From Hydractinia symbiolongicarpus (lineage: Eukaryota > Cnidaria > Hydrozoa > Anthoathecata > Hydractiniidae): a stretch of DNA of 64,000 nucleotides. Below are positions 1-11,430 of the stretch, piece by piece; positions within the stretch are counted from its first letter, which is position 1; every line of letters begins with the position of its first letter. The notes below the pieces were generated by a model, which saw only the letters and a list, made by a program, of their open reading frames with translations, had not been told where the DNA came from and did not search any database. The stretch covers positions 26,033,501-26,097,500 of the forward strand of contig NC_079880.1 in assembly GCF_029227915.1 (NCBI RefSeq), read 5' to 3'. Position numbers and translations under genes: made by a program.

Positions 1-1507
1 CCAAATCATCATTTGATTTAGCAGTATTATTCTTTCCACACCAAAGTGTTCCTAAAATGTACTCGAAATAAAACACAAATGTTTACAAAAAGTATAGTGA
101 CTTGCTAACTTTCTAGGTCGAAAAAGAGAAAAAGAAAAAAAGGGAGATTGTAGCCATAGCAAAGGAGAAAACCAAATTCAATTAATGCAACGTAATGTAC
201 CACAGATTTTTTACTGATACTCACGTGTGGTTATAGTTATTCTAGCTAAGTGGAGAATGAAAGTCTAAAATATCTAACAAGCAACAAATCGTTATTCAGA
301 CAGGAAATCTGACTTAAAACGAAAATGCACAGGATGATAAAATCAGCTCAAAATATTTATTGGAAAATATGTGCAGTGCCGTAGGAACCAGGGTGCAGGA
401 AGGGGGGGAGGGGTGGATTAGCCTCCAAATATGTTGTTTTAAAAAAAGATATTATGTAAAAATACAACGCAAAAACAATAACATCGTTTTCTTTTCCTTT
501 TTAGAACCAATCTATCCGCTGATATATCCAGCTATGTAGATGTGCTAAATCTTTGCCTTGGGCGCAATGCATAAAAACTTCATTATATAAAATTAATATA
601 AACCACCAAAGTTTGCTTCCCGCACAACTAATGTATGTGTCACAAATAACTTTGAAATTTCTTACAAACCTTTTATTATTTTTCCACCAAATTCTCTCAC
701 GTCCGGTGTCACTTCACCTTCTCCATTAGCTACAAAGTAGAGGATTGGTTAGTTGATTTCTGCACATTTGATTGGTTGTTTTTGCATTTGCTGACAAACC
801 TTACCAAGTTATTAATTTGTCAAATTAAAGGTTTTCGTCTATTTAACCAATAACATTTAATATTTAATATTTAGGATTTCGGAAACTTAATTTGATATTT
901 TATTTCTTTTCTTTCAACCAATATTTATTTGAAGTAATTACTGTGCGCTTGTAAGAACAAAAATCTTTCGGAACTTCAGTCATTAAATCGATAATTACAT
1001 GTTATTCTTCAAAAAAATTACGAAAAAAAACGCCAAAAAAGATGGAAGAGAGAATGATATCGATTAAACAATTTTACGATTGATGAAATTCCTATTTCGG
1101 ACTTGAATTATTTTTGATATTATGATGTTTTTGAAAAAGTGGGTTGTTGATTTAGCTATATACCAGCAATAAATTTTTGGCATCAAATATTAGATGCCAT
1201 AATTTTGCCTAATTACCTTAACAATGTCATACGAAAACAAAACAAAGATTTTCTAAAAGAAAATAAAAAGATACCAAGCTAAGGAATACAGAGAGTGTAA
1301 AGCTATTGTTATAGCTATGTTACCTTCCTTTAAGATCTGAATCAGCTCGTCTTCTAATTTAGAAAGGTCCAAATTCGAAAAATCCGATATGTCAGATATT
1401 TGCTGTATTTTCTTGGAAATGTTATCCCTTGTAGCCACAGAAGCGCCATTGACAAAGTTGAACACAACTGTACATGATAAAAACAAATACCTGTTGCAAG
1501 AAATCAT
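1..1507 (-). CDS. Group III secreted phospholipase A2, copy A (3' part beyond left edge)
   Basis: Three exons of a secreted PLA2 are visible on the minus strand: 1324-1507, 670-729 and 1-51 (cut by the window edge). Exon 1 starts at an ATG, encodes an N-terminal signal peptide (MISCNRYLFLSCTVVF...) and a short polar propeptide-like region, and ends in phase 1 at a GT donor. Exon 2 (60 bp) encodes a small acidic/basic linker. Exon 3 opens with the group III calcium-loop signature GTLWCGKNN; the following catalytic Cys-Cys-Arg-x-His-Asp segment would lie off the window. Family knowledge: group III enzymes hydrolyse the sn-2 ester of phospholipids with Ca2+ and are secreted, often as venom components. 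Exon sizes and phases are identical to the copy at 7570-9204. The second intron is about 620 bp against about 95 bp in that copy. Whether the 3' end is intact cannot be seen. Confidence 0.82.
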
Positions 1508-2271
1508 GAAATTACATTTTCATTATTTAACATCCATTACATTGTCTTTTACTTTCTTAGCAGGCAATCAGTTTTTAGTGAAGAGGTGCTCCCTCTATGT
1601 TGTTTCAGCCTTCCAAAATCCTTGACCCTAAAGAGCTTTGATGATTAGTTGATTTCAAGAATATTGGTCGATTTTGATGTTTTAATGTTGTACTATAGAA
1701 CATGAAACCTTAAAATTACAAGCAAGGAGATTACAACTTCAACTGTTAAGTTTGCAACCTTGGATTTTTAACTGCGAGAGCTTTATATTCTACAACGAAA
1801 CAAACAATGAAATAACTGGACTTCAAATATAAAATTCTTATGTAGCCATAAGAACCCAAAAGTTATTGTAGATTTTTGCTTTCATATCACATAGAAGAAG
1901 GAAAAATGCATAAAACTTCAATTTTTTGCCTACTGCACACAGAATTAAAATCAGCTTAGGACTTACCAAGTAAACATTTTGAGTTCTTTATATGTTAACC
2001 ACTGCAGATCTTTTCAGCAAATGTAAAAAAGTGGATTGATTTTTTACGGTTATAGATTCAAGGTGAACTTTAATAAACAAATTGCATCCACTGATCATAT
2101 TCTGCATAAAATGCCAATAATGTGAAGCCTGTCAAATTGATAGCATTGGTTACTGTTGTTTTTCTGACACCAAGCGTGATAACGTAAGCAAATTTTTTCA
2201 AGGGTTATGAATCATTATCACGCGTACCAGTAAACATGTTTTGATTTTTCACTGAACACCAATTGCAAAAG
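1508..2271. repeat. Duplicated PLA2 upstream flank, copy A, with first 190-bp repeat unit
   Basis: This stretch matches the region upstream of PLA2 copy B (9205-10303) in patches. About 2010-2271 aligns with 10040-10303: shared words include CCACTGATCATATTCTGCAT, CACCAAGCGTGATAACG and AAACATGTTTTGATTTT. The end of this block is one unit of a diverged ~190-bp tandem repeat whose second unit is at about 3896-4090. No coding potential was seen. It may contain the PLA2 promoter but no clear TATA box was identified. Confidence 0.7.
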
Positions 2272-3893
2272 ACCTATTTCAATATCCATTTCCATTCCGC
2301 AAAATACACAGTCGGAATAGACATACTAACATGAAAACGAGGTTAGTTTAGAGACAATTTTAATTTGTCTGCGAAGTGATGCACATATAGTTTGTTTACC
2401 TTTATAATTTTCTAAAATTAATTTTTCAAGTGGGCAAATTATGAACTTTTGTTAAAGGAAAGAGAAAATGGCACTTATTATATACCCATTGGGATTATTA
2501 AAGTTGCTGGTTTATATTTTTGTCTAGTGTTTAGCTAGCTAAGATTGATTGGTTTGGATTTTATATTTAGCTACACTAGCACTAGCATTGGTTACTACTA
2601 GCTAACAAGTTGGAGCTTTAACCAATGTTGTTGACATATATATATACATTTATTCTTTGTTATTGGATATCTTTTATTTTTTAAAACATCTGTAAATAAC
2701 ATTATGACTTGGCTATCCTAAGCATGTTGGGTTGGTATATTAGACTGAATATTTGTCTTCATCATGTTATATATTCAACAAAATGTAATAAAAGCAATGC
2801 AATCACTCAAGGTAAAAGCATGTATACTCATAAGTACCCTTGAGCCTTAATTATCTAAAAAAATATGGCCTGTAAAAATGTTGCAGTTGCAGCTAGCTAC
2901 AGCTAATTGTTGTTTTTAAATTCACAAAATGTTCTGTCAATAAGTAGTATTTCTATAAGTATTGCCGGATTGTTATTCCATGCCAGGTGGTATTGTTATT
3001 TATTTGTACGTAAAAGAAAAGATCAACAATTTATGTAAAAATATTTTTTTTTGTAGGGTGTTCTTCTTAGACCAATCTGATAGAAAAAACATAAAAACTT
3101 TCTGTAATATACTTGTTGAGTTTCCGAATGTCGATGAACAAGTCAGTCACGATCTGTTTCAAGTCACATGTTGTTTTAATAAAATAACGTTTGTTAAGCT
3201 GGGCAGCACTCCCTTAGATATGTTTAATACTTGATCGATTTAACACAATAACTTATAACAGATGACCTAAGAAGGTTAAGCCAGAATATGTTTATTATAA
3301 ATGTGTACTAAATGGAAAGGTTAAAGCATATTAGCAGGGGAATGTGACAATAATAGCGATACATAGCTGGGCAGCACATCATCCCTGAGTACATGCGAGC
3401 TATAACATTCAACCTAAATATCTGGCTATGAAAAGCTGGGTAACTTTTTTAGGAAAAAAATTATAACCAATATATATAATTATATTATATATATAAATTA
3501 TAATTATATAAGTTATATAAAGTTTCAGTAAACTAGGTAAACATTTTATACATTACAGTATAAAATATAAACTTTCTGTAGGAGTAAGACACAAGACGTT
3601 TGTTGGCTAGCTAGCTAAATAGCTGGATAGCCAACATTAAAGTTGCCATAAATACACATTCATAACTTTTGTCACACTACCACTACTAATACCCTCAATA
3701 TACTTGTAGTCACTACGATCCTTTCAATATGGCAGTTGAAAATTATAAAACCAATATTTGTTAATAACTAATGTCAGAACAGCTGGTAAACAACTTGGCG
3801 TCCTGAACTTTATCTAAACTAACCTTGTTTTTATGCAATGTTTTGATTTTTCGCCACCACGACTGATCATGAAAAGGTGATATTGAAATAGGT
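2272..3893. mobile_element. 1,622-bp inverted-repeat DNA transposon inserted between two repeat units
   Basis: The ends are perfect 15-bp inverted repeats (ACCTATTTCAATATC at 2272-2286; its complement at 3879-3893). A second inverted match, AGGTTAGTTTAGA, starts exactly 68-69 bp inside each end, so the terminal repeats are about 82 bp with a diverged middle. The duplicated locus at 10300 lacks the insert: there the two 190-bp units abut. The interior has an AT-rich palindromic tract (3465-3530), TAGCTAGC words and a 90-codon open frame at 2962-3234 with no recognisable transposase. The target duplication is not clear. Probably non-autonomous; superfamily unassigned. Confidence 0.75.
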
Positions 3894-5300
3894 TTACTTG
3901 GCAAACCTTCTGATCATGGTCTGCATTCAACGTTAATTTCATGAAGTCTGTCAAAATGATTACATTGGTTACTGTCGTTGTATAGCGTGATAGCGTGAGC
4001 AATGTTTTTAAAGGTTATAAATCATTATAGTACATACCAGTAAACATGTTTTGATTTTTAACTGAACACAAATTGCGATTTGGTAAATTTTCTGATCATA
4101 GTCTGCATGAAATAGCAGAATCAGTTGCATCTAGGTGCTGTAACAGCTAAAGGCCTAAAGTCTCAATATTGATAATACCGGTAGTTGCGCACAGTATTTA
4201 TTTCGGACCCGCAGTGTAATTAAAATACTGGCGAACAAGAATGCACAAGTTGCAACGCCAGAAATATAAATGAATCCGATTAAATTTTTAGCGACTAGTC
4301 TCTATAACAAAGGTGTAGCTTCTTTGCCGATTAAAAACAGTCACCCTGTTGGAATACGGTTTATAGTAGCGGTATACACTTTAAATTTTCCGCTTGATAT
4401 TTTCCAATGCTACTATGGAAATAGACATAAGGAAAGAAGACAGTGTTAAATTTGGATAATTATTTTCTTGAATAAACACTGAAGTTGTACATATGCGTAT
4501 TGTCCTGTCATACAAATTTTATTCGTTTACCCGCTGCCTATTGTAAAGTAAGCAATTAAGCAATAGTCTTAGCTTTAAGAAGCTTCCTTATCTTCGTTGG
4601 ATCTCTCAACGGTCTCTCAAGTCCTGTGTCAAGAGTTACAAGTAAAAAATCATATTGGACGATTTAGTTTTGGAAAAAAACGCATCCTTTGTCCTTACGT
4701 TTTGTTATGTTAAAAATCTGTAAAAGTGGTAAATTAACCCTAAGAAGGAGAGCATCATCACCTTTTGGATGAAATAAAAACTTCATCTTGAGTTGAGTCA
4801 AATGCTGTATCAAATTAAATGATGCACAAGGACGTATTGTTTCAAACCAATGCCGTTATGACATTCTAAAAGTACAACAATGAAACCAACAAGCAAAATG
4901 TTTTTTTCCGCAATACGTCATGTCTACATAGAAATGCTGTTAATTCTTGCAACGCTTGAAAAGGCTCAATATTAGCTGTTTGTAGCAAGCAAATAAAACT
5001 TCAATCTTGGACATAATATGTTGGATACAAGAGCGGATTTTTAAAGCTCGCAACCACAAGCAATTAATACGACAATTCTATGTAAGTAACATGCATTGGG
5101 AAATTAGGACTTAGTATCTTAGGTTAGTCACACAAAAAATTGCACTGGGGGAAGAGGCGGAATCTTCACACACTTAGGGTAAAAACACCGAAAGTTTAAT
5201 TAAAAGCATTTAATTTCTAATTTAGCCTGTAACTCTACCCTGAAGGCAAATTATTCTATTTTCCAAAAAATTACATTTAGAAAAAAAGAATTAATAATTA
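3894..5300. repeat. Remainder of duplicated upstream block, copy A
   Basis: The second 190-bp repeat unit (3896-4090) and patches to about 4930 match 10304-11420 downstream of copy B's first unit. Examples are GGTCTCTCAAGTCCTGTGTC at 4609 against GGTCTCTCAAGTGCTGTGTC at 11060, and TAAGAAGGAGAGCATCATCA at 4741 against 11186. Reading frames across these blocks are not conserved between copies, so they look non-coding. 4930-5300 holds nothing recognisable. Confidence 0.65.
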
Positions 5301-5317
5301 CGCGTTCCTTTACAGCC

Positions 5318-6019
5318 GGGTTTCCACCAGTGGGATATAGCCTATCGCACTGATTTCGCACTGACATTCCTTAATACGATTTTCTTATCGCAGCGGTGGA
5401 AAGACCAGTCCGATAATTTTTTTAAAAATAACGCACTGATTTGCTTTCGAATTTTTAGTGCAAAATTATCAAAAAGTTTTCATATTTTCGCACTAGTGCG
5501 ATAAGAAATCAAAGGGTGCTGCCTAATTTAAAATGCATACAGCAATAATTTTTACAACGCATTTACATATTTGTGAATCAACTGACGCTAGGAATCTTAA
5601 AGTTATGCACAAGTTTTGAGAAGATGATATCGACTTTCTAAAGTTAGTATCAGATTTGTTTATAACATGTTTAATCATTGACAACAGATGATCATAACGC
5701 CTGTGGGGACATACGAACAAATCTGGAAACAAATCCACAGCTGATGTGAAATTGATAACAAAGTACGATATAAAACATATTATACGTAGTTAATAAGGTT
5801 TTATTAACTTAAAAAATATTTCTCATTTCTTGATATATTGTGTAAAAAGCACCAAATTCTTCTCCTTTTAAATAAACATCTCTTTCGTCTTTTTCTTCTT
5901 TCCATTTCTGAATTTTTTTTACGTTGTTCTGTTATTATGCTGTCCATAACAACAACTGAAGCAGCAACATAGTCATGAAAAGAAAACATTTCTGTCATCT
6001 TTTTCATTTTTTTTCGCAC
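5318..6019 (-). pseudogene. PIF/Harbinger transposase relic (N-terminal half)
   Basis: On the minus strand, 5523-5738 reads as a 71-codon frame with the conserved Harbinger/HARBI1 N-terminal pattern: an aromatic-Asp-x-Leu-Leu stretch (RYDHLLSMI), then DTNFRKSIS and LCITLRFLASVDSQ. An upstream frame at 5804-6019 ends in a basic Lys/Arg cluster and an RRRIW segment like that preceding this domain in the family, but it is separated by stops and a frame change. The C-terminal DDE catalytic part is missing: the frame stops at 5523 and the sequence then runs into a repeat beginning CAGCCGGGTTTCCACCAGTG at 5316-5335, possibly a transposon end. Family knowledge: Harbinger elements move by a DDE transposase with 3-bp targets. 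This copy is surely inactive. Confidence 0.7.
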
Positions 6020-7569
6020 TACCGCGAAATCAGTTCATTACATTTATAATTCCATTTTTGCGCATAATTTTATTTTCACCACTCTTGAGTTTATTGAAAG
6101 CCTGGTCTAGGTATAATTTATCGTACTTTCTCTCAAATGAAGATATCAAAGGTTTTGGTAACAATATTTATTTAATGTCTCCGGTTTGTGTGTGCTTGAT
6201 TGTTATTTCAGAACCAATAGAACATTTGAAACACGCAAATTACCAACGAGAATCATTTCTGGGACTTCCGTGGAAATGAAGCAGCAAGTAAAATTAAAGC
6301 GCGCTAAACGGTCAAACAAGAAGGGTGTGACCTAAATAAATCGCTGTCTCTCTTTAAACTTAGAGAGATTACCTGTTAAGGAAGTTACTGTCACTTTAGT
6401 CACTCTGTTGAAACAAATCTGCAGAGGTGGAGCGGGGTGGATCTGAAACTTTTTGGACTCCATAGGGCAAAGACTTCCTGGTTATTATTAAAACAACACA
6501 ACAAATAAATATTTAATTGTATAACTATATATAAAATTTTATAATCTATTTTTCACGCATTTTGATTCAACGTTACACAAGTGAGAAGCCAAAGTTAAAG
6601 CTCTTAAAAATTTATTCCATTCTAAATCAAAATTAAGGCGTTTACAAGCTTTACGATTTACTTCGTCTCTACTACTCAATCTGTTTTTGTACTACTCAAT
6701 CCAATCGGTTACTTCCGTTCCAGGAAACTTTTTTAAACTTTTAAGAACGGCTTTTTTTGCAACATCAGAACCAAAATGCAAGCATTTTCTTTTAGGAGCA
6801 GTGAAGAACATTGCTCCAACAGTGTTTGCAACTATCATCTGCAGCTTCGCAAATAACCCGTTCTTCTGCCACCTCGAAATCTGTGACAAGATATGATTAA
6901 AATTTATATAAACACGCGCATAAGAAAATCATTCTGTTCTACCTTGCTTTCCATAAAATTTCTTAACACTCATTTTTTTCTTGGAGTATATGATAGCTGC
7001 TACAACTTCATTTTGATTAAAAACTACGTTTCGCTGAACGACTTAAATCTCTTAAAATGCTGAAAGGCTGATCGCATGAGGCGAGTTGACCCGGTTAACT
7101 GGACTATCTCGATTAGAAGGGCTGATAATTTCGTACCATAACATAAGAAAAAATCAGTCGGGACATCCGACAGGAGCAATGACATAAGAAATTTCCAGTC
7201 CACCTAGCCGAGTATTGACCCTCGGTTCAACAAAACAAAATCTCAACAATCCAAGCTGGCTCCTTTCTCATGTGATTACATTTTACTTTCTGTAAGCAAA
7301 GCTTGGGTCATGCGATAAGGCCTTAAGTAATTTTAACTGAAGAAAGAATAAAACATTTAAACGACCAATGTTGTTAAGAACGCAGAAAGACATAAAAATT
7401 GATTCTGTCTTTTTTGTGACTTGATGCCTAATTTGTCATTCAACCGTACATAATTGAATCAAAAGAATACAGACAGATTTGCATGAGGCGAATTGAAAAC
7501 ACTATTTGGCGGCAAAAATTAGTTGCTAAAGACTTTCGTGATTTCCACAAGACACAAAAAAACATGTGT
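6020..7569. other. No convincing gene; degenerate repeats
   Basis: A 65-codon frame on the minus strand (6692-6889) overlaps an equally long plus-strand frame, and neither resembles a known protein. The repeated words CATGAGGCGA (7076 and 7482) suggest old interspersed elements. A distal end of the Harbinger relic was looked for around 6250-6450 but not found. Confidence 0.4.
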
Positions 7570-9204
7570 CTAATTTATAATCCGGATGCAAAATCTCTTT
7601 TCAGTATTAAAAACAAAATATTTATCTGAAATCTTGCCAGAACAAATTATTGAATGTATTCCAAATGGTTCCAAAAACTGTTTTACTTTTCAGCAAAACG
7701 AATTTTTCAATGCAAAATCAAAACAAATGGGACTGCGCATGCGCGTTTACATTTCAACCAGCCAATTAGCCGTTTAGTTCGCCCCGCGGAAAACTGCATC
7801 AAGTCACTTACTGGTAATAAACAAGATTTAAACTTATCATCACACTTGCAATCGGTTGCCATATACTTTCCATCGTTAAATATGCCGTACCCTTTTTTTC
7901 CTTTAGCAACGTACCTAACAATATGCGTAACATAAATATTATCATGCCATAAGAAAACAAGCTTATTCTGGCCTTTCTTTGACAGTTGCAGTTCTTATTA
8001 ACGGACAATGACTGAAATTATTATTGACTGTTTATTAAACGGGAAGACAATTATTGAATTAAATGAGGAAAAATTTTGTCCAACCAAAGTTTTTATCTTT
8101 ACGGACGTAGATGGAAACAATAGTTTGACTAACACCTTTTGGGCAGTCCTATTAATGGAAATGATATGATAAATGATTTTTCTGTGCATAACATTTGAGG
8201 TTTCTTGCCATTCTTCCTGTGCAATCAATTTTTTTACAAGTTTTTTATTACCCAAGTCTATAATCTCATCATTCTTAAAGTCTGATCAAAACCTTGGAAG
8301 TCTAATCAAAGGAACAAAAAAAAATAAAGGGACAAAAACAGCCTGTATAACAGGATATTTACCTTGGACATTGATCATGTGTTCTGCAGCATTTGTCAAC
8401 CTCCTTAAACAATCCTAAATCATCTTTTGATGCAGCAGTATTATTCTTTCCACACCAAAGTGTTCCTAAATTGTAGTTGGAATAAAATAAAATTCTTTGG
8501 TTATTACAAATTTTTGCAAAAAATGTGTATGGCAATTAACTTTGAAATTTCTTACAAACCTTTAATTATTTTTCCACCAAGTTCTCTCACATCCGGCGTT
8601 ACTTCACCTTCTCCATTAGCTACATAAGAGAGGACTTTATCAGGAAATAGACGCAAAAAACAAAGAAAAATGAAGAATGTGAATATGATACGATACGATT
8701 GATGACATTCATATTTTCCACTAATTATGCATGATATTATGAAAACGTTGGATGCTGTATTTCATAATTTAGCAAGAATTATCACCTTAATATAAATTTT
8801 AAATTTTAGCTGTTCTGATATGGCTTACAGAAGCACAAATTTTCTGCTTTAAATATTGGGTGTCATAATCTTGCCTAACATTTAAACTCTTATACTACAA
8901 AAGCCAAAAAAGATCCAAAATAAAAAAGGAAATAAATTCCAAGTTAAGGCCTAAAATATCAATTTTAAAACAACAACAACAAAACAATTCTTACACAAAA
9001 AGAGAAAAAATTATTCTTGCCTTCTTTCAAAATCTGAATCAACTCTTCTTCTCTTTTAGTAAGGTCCAAGCTGGCAAAATCCGATGCGTCAGATAGTTGC
9101 TCTATTCTCTTGGAAATGTTTTCCCTGGTAGCCACAGAAGCGCTATTGACCAAGTTGAACACAATTGCGAATGTAAGGAGCGAGTACCTGTTGCAAGAAG
9201 TCAT
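7570..9204 (-). CDS. Group III (bee-venom-type) secreted phospholipase A2, copy B
   Basis: Five exons on the minus strand join in phase: 9021-9204 (184 nt), 8560-8619 (60), 8363-8465 (103), 7812-7914 (103) and 7570-7677 (108, ending in TAG). They total 558 nt, or 185 residues. Exon 1 gives a signal peptide (starts MTSCNRYSLLTFAIVF). Exon 3 carries the Ca2+-loop WCG and the catalytic motif CCRTHD with its His-Asp pair. Exon 4 carries GYG and the Cys-rich DCKCDDKF stretch. Exon 5 supplies the last Tyr-Phe and Cys segment. This motif order is diagnostic of group III secreted PLA2, which cleaves phospholipids outside the cell; venom, digestive and immune roles are all known in the family. The first intron begins with GC (AAG|GCAAG) instead of GT; the other three donors are GT. 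Domain and length fit the family; tissue role is unknown. Confidence 0.9.
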
Positions 9205-11430
9205 GAAATTACATTTCTATTTCCTTTTTTATTTTCTCAAAAATACATCTGCATCCGTGACAAGCATTTTCTTTTCTGTAATTTTTTTTCGCTGAAAGAG
9301 CTGTTGGTTTTATGAGCACTGGGAACACAAACAATGCTTTAATTCTATTGAAATGACATACTGAACGACCAACAATAACAACGGAGCAAACAGAGAGGTT
9401 TCCTATATGTTTGCCTTCATGATTAACTTGTATTTAAATTAATCCACAGATGAAAGGAAAAACGAAGGAAACTTCAGCGAGGGGAAGATCCTCTATAATT
9501 TTGCGAGGATTCTTCTTGCTTTTGATCAAAAGAAACTTTCACGAGAAGAGTCACAAAAAAACTCTACCCGTAAAGTAATTTCCACCACCATACCAACAGC
9601 TTTACCAAAAATTGTCGTTGCGTTCCTGTGACAATTTCCTGAGCCACTCCTAATATCCTAAGCTACTAGAATCTGATCAATTCAATTTCTCTCATAAAAT
9701 TAGGACTCTTAAGTACAAGATCCATGATATCCCAATTCACACTTAGACTGGAGTACAGTCACATCTTTCTTAGTTTGACGATCCCTGCGCTTCTGTATTT
9801 AAGTTGCTTGCATACATTTCCATAAACAGAAGTAACAGATCTTGCACCACAAATTTCACCCAAAATTCAATATAATATTGTTGCTAAGATATCTCCTCTG
9901 GAAATCAGAATTCGATTCGAGAAATAAAACACGGCATGAACATCAATTATTTGCTTGCTAAAAGAAATACAAAATAATATAGGGCTTACCATGAAATCAT
10001 TTTGACGTCTTTAAGTTTTGATCACTGCAAGTCTTTTCAGCAAATGTAAGAAAAGTGGATTGATTTTTTACGTTTATAGGTTCAAGATGTACCTTAACAA
10101 ACAAATTGCATCCACTGATCATATTCTGCATGAAATGTCAATAATGTGAAGCCTATGAAAAGAATTGCATTGCTTAATATTGTTTGTGTGACACCAAGCG
10201 TGATAACGCGAGCAACTTTTTTCAAGGGTTATAATTCATTGCCACGCGTTCCTGTAAACATGTTTTGATTTTCTACTGTACACCAATTGCAATTTAGCAA
10301 CCTTCTGATCATAGCCTGCATTCAATGTTAACTTTGTGAAGTCTGTCAAAATGATTACATTGGTTACTGTCGTTTGTATAGCGTGATAACGTGAGCATTG
10401 TTTTTAAAGGTCATAAATCATTATCACGCATACCAGTAAACATGTTTTGATTTTTCACTGAACACCAATTGCGATTTGATACATATTCTGATCATAGTCT
10501 GCATGATATAGCGGAATTTGGTGCATTTAGCGTAGGAGTTTAAATATTCACGGGTCAAGGAATAGTTGCGCACTGCCTAATTTTTTTGACTCTCATAGTA
10601 TTTCAAATACATTATGGTAAGTGCCGAACAGATATTTACGAAATTGCGACGCAAGAAATATGAATGAATCCAGTGAAATTTTCAGCGACTAGATTTTATA
10701 GAAGCTAAAGCAGTATTTTATGTGCTCATTCAAAACAGGCACCTGTTTTGAATGAGCACATAAACTAAGGTTTATATTAGCGGTGTTAACTTGGAAAATG
10801 CCTCCTGACCTTTTTGAATATTGCGAGTAACAAAATTTTAAAGCAAGTTATCTTTTACTCTTGTTGTAATTTAAGTATTTACACGACCCATATTTAAACA
10901 AAGAACAACAATGTATTGCTTCTTACATGAAGTACTTGTTCATGTAACAGGATCTTCAAAAGCAATACTATCTCACAATCTATTGTAAAATATGCAGTAG
11001 TCTCAGCCTTAACAGCCTCCTTGATTTCGTTACAAAGCCATGGGAACATTTAGAGATGAATAACGGTCTCTCAAGTGCTGTGTCAAGAAGAGCAAGCAAA
11101 TAAAAAACATTGGACAATTTTCTTTTGAAAATAATACGTCCCTCCCCCCTAAGTTTAAAAAAATGTAAAAGTGGTAAATTAACCATAAGAAGGAGAGCAT
11201 CATCATCTTTTCAGTCTCACGATGAATAGAACAAAAACTTTACTTTGACTTGAGTCAAATGCTATATCAACTTAATTGGTGCTAAGCGAGGTGTAATGAA
11301 GAATTAAGAAGAACTGTTTCCATCCAATGAGTTCACAAACTGCTAGAAAATATAGCGATAAAAACAGTAAGTAAAAATGTTTTTTTCTTTCATACGTCAA
11401 TTTCACAAGAAATGCTGTTAATTACAAGGC
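9205..11430. repeat. Duplicated PLA2 upstream block, copy B, two abutting 190-bp units
   Basis: Two diverged tandem units lie head to tail at about 10117-10303 and 10304-10500, each ending in the AAACATGTTTTGATTTT...CACCAATTGC motif. Patches to about 11420 match 4100-4930. A copy-specific near-perfect palindrome sits at 10718-10763. A 68-codon minus-strand frame at 10980-11186 is not preserved in the other copy and was not called a gene. Confidence 0.65.
10718..10763. repeat. 46-bp perfect palindrome (22-bp arms, 2-nt spacer)
   Basis: Arms at 10718-10739 (starts TTATGTGCTCATTCAAAA) and 10742-10763 are exact reverse complements around a CA spacer. The homologous position in copy A (about 4330-4365) has only a weak imperfect dyad (AAAACAGTCACCCTGTTGG), so the full palindrome arose after duplication or was lost there. 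Confidence 0.9.

Noticed and set aside
3465..3530. AT palindromic tract as an origin or matrix site
   Set aside because: Simple AT microsatellite inside a transposon; no supporting motif.
6692..6889. Overlapping frames on both strands
   Set aside because: Equal-length frames on opposite strands, no domain, no clear splice partner.
10980..11186. 68-codon minus-strand frame upstream of PLA2 copy B
   Set aside because: The aligned region of copy A (4560-4760) does not keep the frame.
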